A stretch of DNA of 33,797 nucleotides from assembly GCA_964370185.1 (NCBI GenBank), contig CAYJIJ010000024.1, positions 1 through 33,797 of the forward strand, written 5' to 3'. This DNA comes from CAYJEQ01 sp964370185. Its GTDB lineage: Bacteria > Bacillota > Clostridia > Oscillospirales > Ruminococcaceae. Below the pieces are notes generated by a model. That model did no database searches and was not told the DNA's origin. It was given only the letters and a program-made list of their open reading frames with translations. Made by a program: the position numbers and the translations under genes. This document shows, in pieces, positions 8,431-15,751 of this stretch; the stretch's first letter is position 1; every line of letters starts with the position of its first letter.

Positions 8431-9057
8431 ATGAGGGGAATAGTACTGAGCAGACGAAAGATTAAGACAAAATTACATACAAAACAAGCTAAAAATTATT
8501 TTAAAAACCAGATTGCAATACTTATATTTGGCATTATATTTATTTTAGGTGTATTTATTGGCAGTAGTTTAGTTTACAGGCTCAGCGGTAATTTTAAAGA
8601 CAGCTATGAAATTATCATGGAGGAGTATATCTCCCGAAGGACAGTCTCACACTTTACCGAGGTCTTTTACAGTTGCACTAATTCTGCACTTGCATATATA
8701 GTAATTGCATTTTTTTGTGGATTTTGGGCAATTTCACAACCGATAGTGATTATGCTCCCCTTTATTAAAGGGCTTGGGGTGGGCCTTATCATGGTTGGAA
8801 TACTGGGCGGCGGAATAGATGAGGGATTTGCTTTAATTTTTTCGGCTGCACCGGGAATGATAATATCTACATTAATGCTATTCTTCGCTTGCAGTCAATC
8901 ACTTAAGCTCAGCATAAATTACTTGCAAAGTAGTAGTGAGAATGCTTTAGTCACCCAGAAAATTACACTAAAGCAATACCTGATACGATTTACTGTATAT
9001 GCATTAATTACAATCTTTGCATCATTTATTGAGGCATTAGCTTACTACCTATGGTAA
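8431..9057 (+). CDS. SpoIIM-like integral membrane protein
   Basis: The 208-residue protein resembles stage II sporulation protein M. It has a basic N-terminus, a first membrane segment (about 27-48), a soluble stretch, then four more hydrophobic segments (about 85-105, 108-130, 133-155 and 183-206). The segment QPIVIMLPFIKGLGVGLIMV matches the SpoIIM central motif (PVVFILLFLKGFVIGF in B. subtilis). SpoIIM works with SpoIID and SpoIIP in septal peptidoglycan remodelling and engulfment. An AAAGGAG SD precedes the ATG. It stands alone, ended by the terminator at 9201-9236. Assignment to SpoIIM itself rather than a paralogous DUF95 protein is an inference. Confidence 0.75.
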   Translation: MRGIVLSRRKIKTKLHTKQAKNYFKNQIAILIFGIIFILGVFIGSSLVYRLSGNFKDSYEIIMEEYISRRTVSHFTEVFYSCTNSALAYIVIAFFCGFWAISQPIVIMLPFIKGLGVGLIMVGILGGGIDEGFALIFSAAPGMIISTLMLFFACSQSLKLSINYLQSSSENALVTQKITLKQYLIRFTVYALITIFASFIEALAYYLW

Positions 9058-9200
9058 ATATTAAACATAGGATAAGAAAGCTCTAAACTGGTATACAAGG
9101 CGTTTTCAAATAAAAATGCGTATGATAGCAGGGCGTATATAGGAAAACACCGCTTATTGCTACTCAAAATAAGTGGTAATATAATAATATTTATATAAGT

Positions 9201-9236
9201 GTGTGGGATGTGGCTTGCCATATCCCATACTTTTTT
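9201..9236 (+). terminator. Intrinsic terminator after the SpoIIM-like gene
   Basis: The stem GTGTGGGATGTGGC (9201-9214) pairs with GCCATATCCCATAC (9217-9230), with two G-U pairs and a tight loop, followed by six Ts. The rest of the 9058-9403 spacer holds an imperfect hairpin (about 9152-9174) and the marR promoter; I see no gene there. Confidence 0.85.
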
Positions 9237-9310
9237 GCGCGCATTAATTGAATATAACTGTGTATAAATAAAACACCTAAATTAGTTTTAAAAAATTAAT
9301 AACTACGCAC

Positions 9311-9376
9311 TTGACAAAAATAAATAGTTAGGGTAATATAATCAATATAAAATAGTTAGGTAAATATAATTAGTTA
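9311..9376 (+). promoter_or_regulatory. marR promoter with repeated TAGTTA operator half-sites
   Basis: TTGACA (9311-9316), 17 nt, TAATAT (9334-9339) form a strong promoter. TAGTTA occurs three times, at 9325-9330 (inside the spacer), 9353-9358 and 9371-9376. The first two lie in near-identical blocks, AATAGTTAGGGTAATATAAT and AATAGTTAGGTAAATATAAT. The placement fits autorepression by the MarR protein encoded downstream. Confidence 0.65.
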
Positions 9377-9403
9377 AATATAACGATTAAAAGGAGTAAG
9401 AAA

Positions 9404-9862
9404 ATGAGAGGAAAATTAGCAAAAGCATTGCACAAAATAACACATGACACAGCACTATATGAGTTAAAGCGTCTTTATTCTTTTGATAAAAAGAGCCAGC
9501 TTTCATATCACGACACACTTTATCTCAATATAATCGAAGCACATCCAAATAAATATACTTCTTCACAAATTGCAGATTTACTAAAAATCACACGCCCCTC
9601 GGTTACGGAAAAAATAAATCAGCTTTGTAATAAAGGGTATATTTTAAGGACGCAAAGCGAGAAAGATAAGAGAGTATTTTATCTCTCGATAAATCCAGAT
9701 AGCCCTAAAGATTATGAAACAACTGCAGCTTATGAAGAAGAAATAGAGCGCGATATATTATCAAAATTCGGAGAAGAAAAAGTAGATTTACTCTGTGAAA
9801 TGATAGAGTATTTATCTGATGTACTTTCCGAAGATATTAGTAAGGAGAAAGAAAGTGAGTAA
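9404..9862 (+). CDS. MarR family transcriptional regulator
   Basis: The 152-residue protein has a MarR winged helix-turn-helix: recognition region TSSQIADLLKITRPSVTEKINQLCNKGYI (about 53-81) followed by the wing (RTQSEKDKRVFYLSIN), and C-terminal helices for dimerisation. MarR proteins repress neighbouring efflux genes and release DNA on binding ligand or oxidation. Its stop codon overlaps the GTG start of the MATE exporter, so the two are translationally coupled; the pair recalls mepR-mepA. The promoter carries repeated half-sites at 9325, 9353 and 9371, suggesting self-regulation of the whole operon. The ligand is unknown. Confidence 0.9.
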   Translation: MRGKLAKALHKITHDTALYELKRLYSFDKKSQLSYHDTLYLNIIEAHPNKYTSSQIADLLKITRPSVTEKINQLCNKGYILRTQSEKDKRVFYLSINPDSPKDYETTAAYEEEIERDILSKFGEEKVDLLCEMIEYLSDVLSEDISKEKESE

Positions 9863-11189
9863 TCCATTAGCAAAAAGCTTTAATATGAAAGAGCTTATCA
9901 AATACACACTGCCGAGTATGTTAATGATGATATTTATGTCGACATACTCGATAATTGATGGTGTTTTTGTATCGGCATTTGTCGGTGAAAATGCCTTAGC
10001 GGCGGTTAATTTAGTTATGCCTTTACTCGGAGTGGTAATGGCTGTAGGACTTATGTTTGCCACTGGTGGTAATGCAGTTATAGCAAAACTGTTAGGGGAG
10101 GGCAAGGAAAGGGAAGCACGGGAGTTTTTAACGGTAATTTATATTATTGGAGGAGTGCTCGGCTTATTGCTTACAGCAGGTGTACTGATCTTTCCCGATG
10201 AGCTACTAAATATGTTAAATGTGAGTGGTAATTTATATACACTTGCAAAAGATTATATGCTTAGCTTAGCAGGTTTTCTAATTCCTGTGTTTTTCATGGT
10301 TTTTATTCAGTCTTTTATGGTAACAGCAGGGCATCCAATATTTGGCCTTATCATAGGCATTGCAGGCGGAATTACAAATATCATTCTTGATTATATCTTT
10401 ATTTCACCCGATATGCTCGATATGGGAATTACAGGTGCAGGACTTGCAACAGGTATAGGGAATGCGCTTCCTGGAATAATTGGTTTTTTCTATTTTCTAT
10501 TTAACAGAAAATGCATACTTCATTTTGTAAAGCCAAAGCTTAAAATGAAAACTCTCGGACAAAGCATGTTTAACGGCTCGTCAGAGCTTGTAGGTTCTCT
10601 TGCAACTTCAATCACAACCTTAATGTTTAATTTCATTTTAATGAAAATGATTGGTGATGCAGGGGTTGCGGCTATAAGCGTTATACTATATATACAAATG
10701 TTCCAAAATGCGATTTACACAGGCTACACTTTGGGCGTAGCGCCAATAATTGCTTTTAAATATGGTGAAGAAAATCATAAGGAGCTAAGAAAAGTTATAA
10801 CTGATAGCTTAAAGATTGTATCTGCGGCTTCCTTGCTTGTAATCGCTATTACCCTACTATTTTCAAATCAAGCAATAGGCATTTTCATTTCCAGTGAAAG
10901 TGATACATTTGAAATGGCGAGAAATGGACTTTTATTATTCCTACCATCTTATTTGTTTATGGGATTTAATATATTTTTCTCCGCAATGTTCACTTCATTA
11001 TCAAATGGAAAGGTGTCCGCAACTATTTCTGTTTTAAGAAGCTTAGTATTTATTGTTATTGCGCTTTTAATCCTACCACAAATATTTGGACTAAATGGAG
11101 TGTGGATAGCTGTACCTGCTGCAGAGTTCTTAGCTATAATAGTATCTTTTTATCTCTATAAAAAGAATAGGTCATATTATCACTATTAA
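9855..11189 (+). CDS. MATE family efflux transporter
   Basis: The 444-residue protein has twelve hydrophobic segments in the two-bundle MATE arrangement. Family features include TLPSMLMMIFMSTYSIIDG near the N-terminus, TGGNAVIAKLLGEGKEREA, and the AGHPIFGLIIGIAGGITNIILD region (split here only for description). It most resembles the MepA/DinF-type drug exporters driven by sodium or protons. The start is taken as GTG 9855 because AAGGAG lies at 9842-9847; the frame is open back to 9819 but without an SD. It overlaps marR by 8 nt and is followed after 15 nt by acetyltransferase genes, making one operon. Substrate unknown. Confidence 0.92.
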   Translation: MSNPLAKSFNMKELIKYTLPSMLMMIFMSTYSIIDGVFVSAFVGENALAAVNLVMPLLGVVMAVGLMFATGGNAVIAKLLGEGKEREAREFLTVIYIIGGVLGLLLTAGVLIFPDELLNMLNVSGNLYTLAKDYMLSLAGFLIPVFFMVFIQSFMVTAGHPIFGLIIGIAGGITNIILDYIFISPDMLDMGITGAGLATGIGNALPGIIGFFYFLFNRKCILHFVKPKLKMKTLGQSMFNGSSELVGSLATSITTLMFNFILMKMIGDAGVAAISVILYIQMFQNAIYTGYTLGVAPIIAFKYGEENHKELRKVITDSLKIVSAASLLVIAITLLFSNQAIGIFISSESDTFEMARNGLLLFLPSYLFMGFNIFFSAMFTSLSNGKVSATISVLRSLVFIVIALLILPQIFGLNGVWIAVPAAEFLAIIVSFYLYKKNRSYYHY

Positions 11190-11204
11190 ATTAAGGGAAC
11201 ATAT

Positions 11205-11685
11205 ATGAACTTAACCGAAAAAAACCTATCTAAAAAGCTTCACAATTACGATGAAATTTCACAGTTTATGAAAAGAGTTTTCCCACAGGAAGAAAATATG
11301 CCAATGTGGGTTATAAGGCTATTAACATTAAAGAAAAATTATGATTTTAAAGTTTACTATGATGGTGATTTATTTGTAGGAATTACTTTTACAATAGAGA
11401 CTAAAGACACTTTGTTTGTGTTTTATATAGCGGTAAATGATAAAATACATTCAAAAGGCTATGGCTCAAAACTACTGCAAGTTTTATTTGATAAATACCA
11501 GAATAAACCNNNNNNNNNNACTCTCGTTTTACGAGCGAAATAATTTTATTCACACAGGAATAAGAGCAGGCTTTAAAACGCCATTTGTTGATATTTTATC
11601 CACTGATAAAGACTACAATATATTAAAGGCTAAAAAGCTTATGAAGTATATACCAATGAGAATATTTCCATCAGACAATCTATAA
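11205..11685 (+). CDS. GNAT family acetyltransferase, interrupted by an assembly gap
   Basis: Two open pieces in different frames, 11205-11509 and 11520-11685, are halves of one gene split by ten Ns. The first half ends with the acetyl-CoA-binding motif (FYIAVNDKIHSKGYGSKLL, RxxGxG-like SKGYGS). The second starts with the usual GNAT C-terminal signature LSFYERNNFIHTG. The frame shift across the Ns only shows that the gap length is not ten; roughly 15-20 residues typical of the fold seem missing. It is therefore an assembly break, not proven pseudogene decay. An AAGGGA SD precedes the ATG. It sits in the MarR-MATE operon. The acceptor substrate is unknown. Confidence 0.8.
11510..11519. other. 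Run of ten Ns (assembly gap)
   Basis: Ten unknown bases interrupt the first acetyltransferase gene. The number is probably a placeholder, because the flanking reading frames do not join across exactly ten bases. Confidence 0.98.
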
Positions 11686-11701
11686 GAATGGGGTTTTAAA
11701 C

Positions 11702-12169
11702 ATGAATGAACTAAAGGGATTAAGTATAGAAATATTACCGCCTTATAGATGGGATGAAATCAAAGATTTATCAGTTTACGAAGAGCAGAGCCATTTTATA
11801 GAAACTTCTCTTCACTGCCTTGATGATGCAAAAAACAATGCCTATAATATGAAGTGGAATTTTTATGGGATTTATGAAGATGATAATTTAATAGGTTTTG
11901 CCATGCACGGTGAAAGCAAAATTTTATTTTTAACCCAGGTCTGGCTTGATAGATTTATGATTGATAAAAAATATCAGGGCAAGGGGTATGGAAAAAAATC
12001 CATGGAGCTAATACTTGAAAAAATGTATGAAGACTATAACTGCAAAAAAATACACCTATCCGTCCATGAAGATAATTCTTTTGCAATAAAGCTCTATCAG
12101 AAACTGGGGTTTGCGAAAACTATATTCAAAGACCCAAAAGGTGAGCGAATTATGACACGAAAGAAATAA
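11702..12169 (+). CDS. GNAT acetyltransferase, spermine/spermidine type (BltD/PaiA-like)
   Basis: The 155-residue protein is a complete GNAT fold. Motif A reads LDRFMIDKKYQGKGYGKKSM (about 80-99) with the acetyl-CoA loop QGKGYG, and the end has HEDNSFAIKLYQKLGF. The DRFMID-KYQGKGYGK sequence is characteristic of the spermine/spermidine N-acetyltransferase-like group that includes BltD and PaiA, so a polyamine acceptor is plausible but not shown. It follows the gapped acetyltransferase after 16 nt and closes the MarR-MATE operon before the terminator at 12171. In B. subtilis blt-bltD pairs a polyamine exporter with such an enzyme, which is a useful analogy. Confidence 0.88.
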   Translation: MNELKGLSIEILPPYRWDEIKDLSVYEEQSHFIETSLHCLDDAKNNAYNMKWNFYGIYEDDNLIGFAMHGESKILFLTQVWLDRFMIDKKYQGKGYGKKSMELILEKMYEDYNCKKIHLSVHEDNSFAIKLYQKLGFAKTIFKDPKGERIMTRKK

Positions 12170-12170
12170 A

Positions 12171-12210
12171 AAATAACCCTGTGCTAAGTTTACTCGGCAC
12201 AGGGTTATTT
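12171..12210. terminator. Terminator between convergent genes
   Basis: A perfect 14-bp stem (12171-12184 with 12197-12210) has A-rich and T-rich outer parts and a 12-nt loop. It ends the MarR-MATE-GNAT operon and can also serve the minus-strand HAD gene ending at 12261. Confidence 0.85.
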
Positions 12211-12260
12211 GTCTTTCTTACAAGCTTACAATAGAGTCTAAATTAAAGCATAGTATTCAT

Positions 12261-12917
12261 TTAGCTAAGTATATCAAAGCTGAATTCTTCAAGTGACATA
12301 ATTGTATAATCGCTTAGGGCTTTAATTTCTTCCCAGTCTTTTTTAGAGGAATCATCATATATTGCCACTACCTTAAATCCAGCTTTTTTAGCAGTCTTAA
12401 TTGCATGTAGCGCATCTTCAAAGACTAAAGTTTCCTCTTTTTTTGTACCGAGATGCTTAAGTGCTTCCTCATATATTAGAGGTTCATTTTTATGAGCTCC
12501 CACACCTCTACAAGTAAATACCGCAGAAAAATACTTGTATAGATCCAGACGCTTTAATGCAGGTGCCGCTAAATGCTCATCAGTTGCAGTAGCAACACAC
12601 ATTGAAACTCCACGAGCTTTAAATTCGTCAAATAGTTTGATTGCGCCAATTCTCAAAGGAGCATCTGTTTTGTAAAAATCAGATATTACCTTAAGGATTT
12701 TTTGGTGTATAGCTTCGGGAGTTTCTTTTACATTATATGTTTCGATTAAGTACTCAAGACCCTCACGAAATCCCAAAGCCCTCATTTTATCGTCCAAACC
12801 TTCTTCGGGGGACATCCCCAAATCCTTAACATATTGGGAGGGTAGACTATACCATTTACTCATTGAGTCAATAAATGTGCCGTCCATATCAAAAATTGCG
12901 CCTTTAATAGCCATCAT
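12261..12917 (-). CDS. HAD superfamily phosphatase (beta-phosphoglucomutase-like)
   Basis: The 218-residue protein is a subfamily I HAD hydrolase. Motif I is DMDGT (10-14) with nucleophile Asp10; a helical cap follows; motif II is around CVATATDEH, motif III is the lysine in HKNEPLIYEEAL, and motif IV is FEDALHAIKTA. Such enzymes dephosphorylate or isomerise small phosphorylated sugars or nucleotides; the cap sequence does not let me choose. The start is set at 12917 because AGGTGG lies a few bases upstream (12922-12927 on the plus strand); the frame is open a further 23 codons without an SD. It is transcribed against its left neighbours and toward the shared terminator. Confidence 0.88.
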   Translation of the reverse strand: MMAIKGAIFDMDGTFIDSMSKWYSLPSQYVKDLGMSPEEGLDDKMRALGFREGLEYLIETYNVKETPEAIHQKILKVISDFYKTDAPLRIGAIKLFDEFKARGVSMCVATATDEHLAAPALKRLDLYKYFSAVFTCRGVGAHKNEPLIYEEALKHLGTKKEETLVFEDALHAIKTAKKAGFKVVAIYDDSSKKDWEEIKALSDYTIMSLEEFSFDILS

Positions 12918-12960
12918 GTTACCACCTTTTGTATTTAATATATCCACAACTCTTATTATA

Positions 12961-13004
12961 AAATAAAAAATCATTAAAGTATACACTTTAATGATTTTTT
13001 ATTT
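12961..13004. terminator. Perfect 20-bp hairpin terminator
   Basis: Arms 12961-12980 and 12985-13004 are exact complements around the loop ATAC. Because the arms begin with A-runs and end with T-runs, it works in both directions. Its place directly downstream of the minus-strand cysteine-rich gene suggests it terminates that transcript and isolates the HAD gene. Confidence 0.8.
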
Positions 13005-13081
13005 TATAGAAGATATTCCATTGAGCATTTTTTAGGCACTGAGAGCCCTTAAATAATAGACTTGCTTACCACAAATTAAAA

Positions 13082-13492
13082 TTAGCAGTAAGTATTGTTA
13101 GTGCTATTGCAGTAGAGGTCTTCACAAGCAAGCCAAGAAGGTTTACTAAATGCTGGCCAGAATGTGTTTCTACAATCCACTGGATAGCTTGCGCAGTATC
13201 CGTTTGGATCACAGCAGATTTCTCTCTCACGAGTGATTGCGTTGCCAAGACTATCCACACATGACGCTATACCATAACAACTGCCTGCTACATTTTCGCA
13301 ACCTGTTGTGGCAGTCGGCTCATATTGTGTATAGGTAAATCCACATGCAGATATTTCCTCGGTACCGGATGTGTTTACTGCCTCTATTACTGCTTCGTCA
13401 TTAATTGCTGCTGCATTTACAGCGTTTGAAAAATTACTCGCACAGCCATTGTAACAAGCTTTTCTACAACCGCAATTGCATCCTCTTCTCAT
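13082..13492 (-). CDS. Cysteine-rich small protein, function unknown
   Basis: I do not recognise the family. The 136-residue protein has 16 cysteines (about 12%). Five are in a basic N-terminal head, MRRGCNCGCRKACYNGC; the rest are spread through a Thr/Asn/Ala-rich body, including a CC pair and a C-terminal cysteine. There is no signal peptide or membrane segment. The start at 13492 is preceded by an AGAGG SD; the frame is open 29 codons further without one. The cysteine load suggests a disulfide-linked structural protein or metal binder; a spore coat or exosporium role would fit the nearby sporulation genes and the sigma-K-like element at 13579-13587, but that is inference. Confidence 0.7.
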   Translation of the reverse strand: MRRGCNCGCRKACYNGCASNFSNAVNAAAINDEAVIEAVNTSGTEEISACGFTYTQYEPTATTGCENVAGSCYGIASCVDSLGNAITREREICCDPNGYCASYPVDCRNTFWPAFSKPSWLACEDLYCNSTNNTYC

Positions 13493-13578
13493 AATACGAC
13501 CTCTTTTCGTAAACTTTTTTGCTAAAATAGCATGTCTTATGTTTTTTTGATAGATTATATTTATTCTGCTTTCATCCA

Positions 13579-13587
13579 TAGTATATG
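13579..13587 (-). promoter_or_regulatory. Possible sigma-K-like -10 element
   Basis: On the minus strand the bases read CATATACTA, matching the sigma-K -10 pattern CATANNNTA, with an AC about 17 nt further upstream. It lies about 87 nt before the start of the cysteine-rich gene. Short degenerate patterns like this arise by chance, so this is tentative. Confidence 0.3.
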
Positions 13588-13636
13588 CACTGTGGGAGTG
13601 GTGGGTGATAGAAGAAACTTTCTAAAATAAATAGAA

Positions 13637-13670
13637 TTCGACATAAATTTTAAAGCAATGGACATATAAT
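13637..13670 (+). promoter_or_regulatory. spoIIG-type promoter with Spo0A box
   Basis: TTCGACA (13637-13643) is the exact complement of the Spo0A box TGTCGAA. Exactly 22 nt separate its first six bases from a perfect TATAAT (13665-13670). The B. subtilis spoIIG promoter has the same unusual layout: a -35 region overlapped by a 0A box and a 22-nt spacer that needs phosphorylated Spo0A. It lies about 90 nt before spoIIGA. Confidence 0.65.
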
Positions 13671-13760
13671 TATCATGTAGGAAAGAAACTATAAATAAAA
13701 CTATACTTTGCCTGACATCTGTAATCCAAACATGTTTTATGAAAACTCACTGGAGCTTAT

Positions 13761-14693
13761 ATGTGTCAGACTTGGGTGAGAAATGCCTTGCTCAGAATGG
13801 AATTAAATATGCAAAATACAATATACATAGATGTTCTCTTAGTGGTTAATTTTGTGGTGAACTATTTTTTGCTGAAAGCGAGTGCTAAGCTCATTTCAGT
13901 TCACACTACTCACAAGCGTGGGATTTGCGCAGCTCTTGTAGGAGCAGTTTCATCTCTTAGCATCTTTTTGCCATATAAAGGTTTAGTTTTGATGGTCTTA
14001 CTAAAATTTATTTTTGCGGCTTTAATGGTGGTAATAGCCTTTGGATATACTACTTTTAAGTCATTTGCAGTAAAGCTATTATCACTTTTTACCGTTTCCT
14101 TCTTTTTCAGTGGCTTAATGTTTGCAGTCTGGCTGTTTACGCCGATTTCAGGTATTTATTATTATAATGGAGTTGTATATTTTAATATCAGCAGTTTAAA
14201 TTTATTTGTATTTACAGTTATAAGCTACCTACTAATTACTGGATTTGATTATTTTGTGAAAAGACGCAACATAAAAAATGAAAAATACCTCCTCACACTG
14301 AACTATATGGGTAAAGAAATTGTTTTAAAAGGCTTTATGGATAGCGGAAACCATTTAACAGAACCATTTTCTGGATACCCCGTTGCGGTGGTACATATAG
14401 ATAAAATTAAAGAAATGCTCACCAGACAACAATTATTATCAATTTACAAAGGCGATAATAGACCACACGGAATGAGGATAATACCATACACTACTGTGAG
14501 CGAAGAGGATGTGATGTACGCCTTTAAACCCGATGGGTGCAGATTAGAAACCGAAAGTGATAGCTTTGAAGTCAGTAATATTTATATTGGTTTATCTAAG
14601 AAGATGTTAAAAATTAATGATAGCGATATAATTTTAAGCCCATTGATATGCGGGGAAGACAGTAAGATTATAAAAGAAGAAATTTTTATTTAA
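13761..14693 (+). CDS. spoIIGA: Sporulation sigma-E processing peptidase SpoIIGA
   Basis: The protein (310 residues from the first ATG) has five hydrophobic N-terminal segments (about 20-165) and a C-terminal aspartic protease-like domain with the signature GFMDSGNHL, catalytic Asp194 in this numbering. SpoIIGA sits in the forespore septum and cleaves the pro-sequence of sigma-E after a SpoIIR signal; its target gene sigE follows after 27 nt. The start is uncertain: ATG 13761 has GGAG at 13752-13755, but ATG 13809 begins MQNTIYIDVLLVVNF, which lines up with the usual N-terminus and puts the catalytic Asp at 178. The promoter at 13637-13670 suggests Spo0A control. Confidence 0.92.
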   Translation: MCQTWVRNALLRMELNMQNTIYIDVLLVVNFVVNYFLLKASAKLISVHTTHKRGICAALVGAVSSLSIFLPYKGLVLMVLLKFIFAALMVVIAFGYTTFKSFAVKLLSLFTVSFFFSGLMFAVWLFTPISGIYYYNGVVYFNISSLNLFVFTVISYLLITGFDYFVKRRNIKNEKYLLTLNYMGKEIVLKGFMDSGNHLTEPFSGYPVAVVHIDKIKEMLTRQQLLSIYKGDNRPHGMRIIPYTTVSEEDVMYAFKPDGCRLETESDSFEVSNIYIGLSKKMLKINDSDIILSPLICGEDSKIIKEEIFI

Positions 14694-14720
14694 ATAATTA
14701 ACGAATGAGGTATTTAAGAG

Positions 14721-15437
14721 ATGTTTTTAAGGCTTAAACTATTTTTTGAGGACTTGGTAATAAAACTATTAAAGAATAAAATGTGCAAGGGTGTATATTA
14801 TATTAACGGTCCCGAGGTATTGCCACCACCTTTAAGTAAAGCGGAGGAACAGGAAGTTTTTAAACGACTAACGCTAAACGAGCCCGAAGCAAAGCAAACT
14901 CTTATAGTACATAATCTTAGGCTTGTAGTTTACATAGCAAAGAAATTTGAATCGACAGGTGTTGGAGTTGAAGACTTAATTTCGATAGGCACAATTGGAT
15001 TAATAAAGGCTGTAAACACATTTTCACCCGAAAGAAATATAAAGCTTGCAACATATGCTTCAAGATGCATTGAAAATGAAATACTGATGTATCTAAGGAA
15101 ATGGCAAACGATAAAACATGAAGTGTCGATTGATGAGCCGTTAAATGTAGATTGGGATGGCAATGAACTGCTTCTTTCAGATATACTGGGAACGGATGAG
15201 GACTGTGTAAATGTTGCAGTTGAGCAAGATGTGGAAAAAAACCTACTCCTCGACGCTATAAACAGGCTTTCGAAAAGGGAAAAATTAATCATGCAGCTCA
15301 GATTTGGATTTTTAAATGGGGAAGAACATACCCAAAAAGAAGTAGCCGATATAATAGGGATATCACAATCATATATATCAAGACTTGAAAAGAAAATAGT
15401 AAAACGCCTTAAAAAAGAGCTCAGTAAGATGTGCTAA
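14721..15437 (+). CDS. sigE: RNA polymerase sporulation sigma factor sigma-E
   Basis: The 238-residue pro-sigma-E carries an amphipathic N-terminal pro-sequence (about 1-29) ending near the processing site (VYYINGPEVLPPPLS), where SpoIIGA should cut. Region 2 contains NLRLVVYIAKKFE, EDLISIGTIGLIKAVNTF and LATYASRCIENEILMYLR; region 4 carries the helix-turn-helix EVADIIGISQSYISRLEKK. Sigma-E directs mother-cell transcription after asymmetric division. The mature part is nearly the same as B. subtilis sigma-E in the core regions. In many Firmicutes sigG follows directly; here a SCIFF peptide gene follows instead. Confidence 0.97.
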   Translation: MFLRLKLFFEDLVIKLLKNKMCKGVYYINGPEVLPPPLSKAEEQEVFKRLTLNEPEAKQTLIVHNLRLVVYIAKKFESTGVGVEDLISIGTIGLIKAVNTFSPERNIKLATYASRCIENEILMYLRKWQTIKHEVSIDEPLNVDWDGNELLLSDILGTDEDCVNVAVEQDVEKNLLLDAINRLSKREKLIMQLRFGFLNGEEHTQKEVADIIGISQSYISRLEKKIVKRLKKELSKMC

Positions 15438-15492
15438 TAGGGGTATTAAGAAGAATTAGCCTTTAAAAAATAAATATTATCAATGATTTGTA

Positions 15493-15521
15493 TTGCATTT
15501 TAAGTCAATTCATGATAAAAT
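15493..15521 (+). promoter_or_regulatory. Predicted scfA promoter
   Basis: TTGCAT (15493-15498), 17 nt, TAAAAT (15516-15521), with TG one base before the -10 hexamer (extended -10). It lies 45 nt before scfA, separating the ranthipeptide module from sigE. Confidence 0.5.
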
Positions 15522-15566
15522 GAATTAAAATTATACATAAAAAGATAGTAAAGGAATGAAGGCATT

Positions 15567-15710
15567 ATGAAACATGTTAAAACTTTAAATAAGCCAAATC
15601 TTAAAGAATCCGCAGTAAAAGGTGGTTGCGGCGAATGTCAAGCTTCTTGCCAATCAGCTTGTAAGACCTCTTGCACAGTTGCAAATCAGAAGTGCGAAAA
15701 GAAAAATTAG
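15567..15710 (+). CDS. scfA: SCIFF (six-cysteine) ranthipeptide precursor
   Basis: A 47-residue peptide is encoded here, with cysteines at 21, 24, 28, 32, 36 and 43, the pattern that gives the SCIFF family its name (six cysteines in forty-five residues). The leader starts MKHVKTLNKPNLKES and the core region reads GGCGECQASCQSACKTSC. In this family a radical SAM SPASM maturase links cysteine sulfurs to side-chain carbons of other residues, typically threonine, giving a ranthipeptide. The maturase gene follows after about 170 nt. The product's function is not settled; roles in quorum sensing and metabolism have been proposed. An SD-like GAAGG precedes the ATG at 15558-15562. Confidence 0.95.
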   Translation: MKHVKTLNKPNLKESAVKGGCGECQASCQSACKTSCTVANQKCEKKN

Positions 15711-15720
15711 TTACCTTTAG

Positions 15721-15751
15721 ATTTAGGGGCAGTATTGTCCCTAAATTTTTT
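15721..15751 (+). terminator. Terminator between scfA and scfB
   Basis: The stem ATTTAGGGGCA (15721-15731) pairs with TGTCCCTAAAT (15736-15746), with one G-U pair and loop GTAT, followed by a T-run. If partly leaky it would give many more precursor transcripts than maturase transcripts. Confidence 0.85.

Noticed and set aside
9819..9854. N-terminal extension of the MATE transporter
   Set aside because: It overlaps marR, lacks an SD, and GTG 9855 has AAGGAG at the right distance.
13066..13260. Minus-strand 64-codon frame overlapping the cysteine-rich gene
   Set aside because: It overlaps the longer cysteine-rich frame, which has an SD and a sensible protein; this one has neither.
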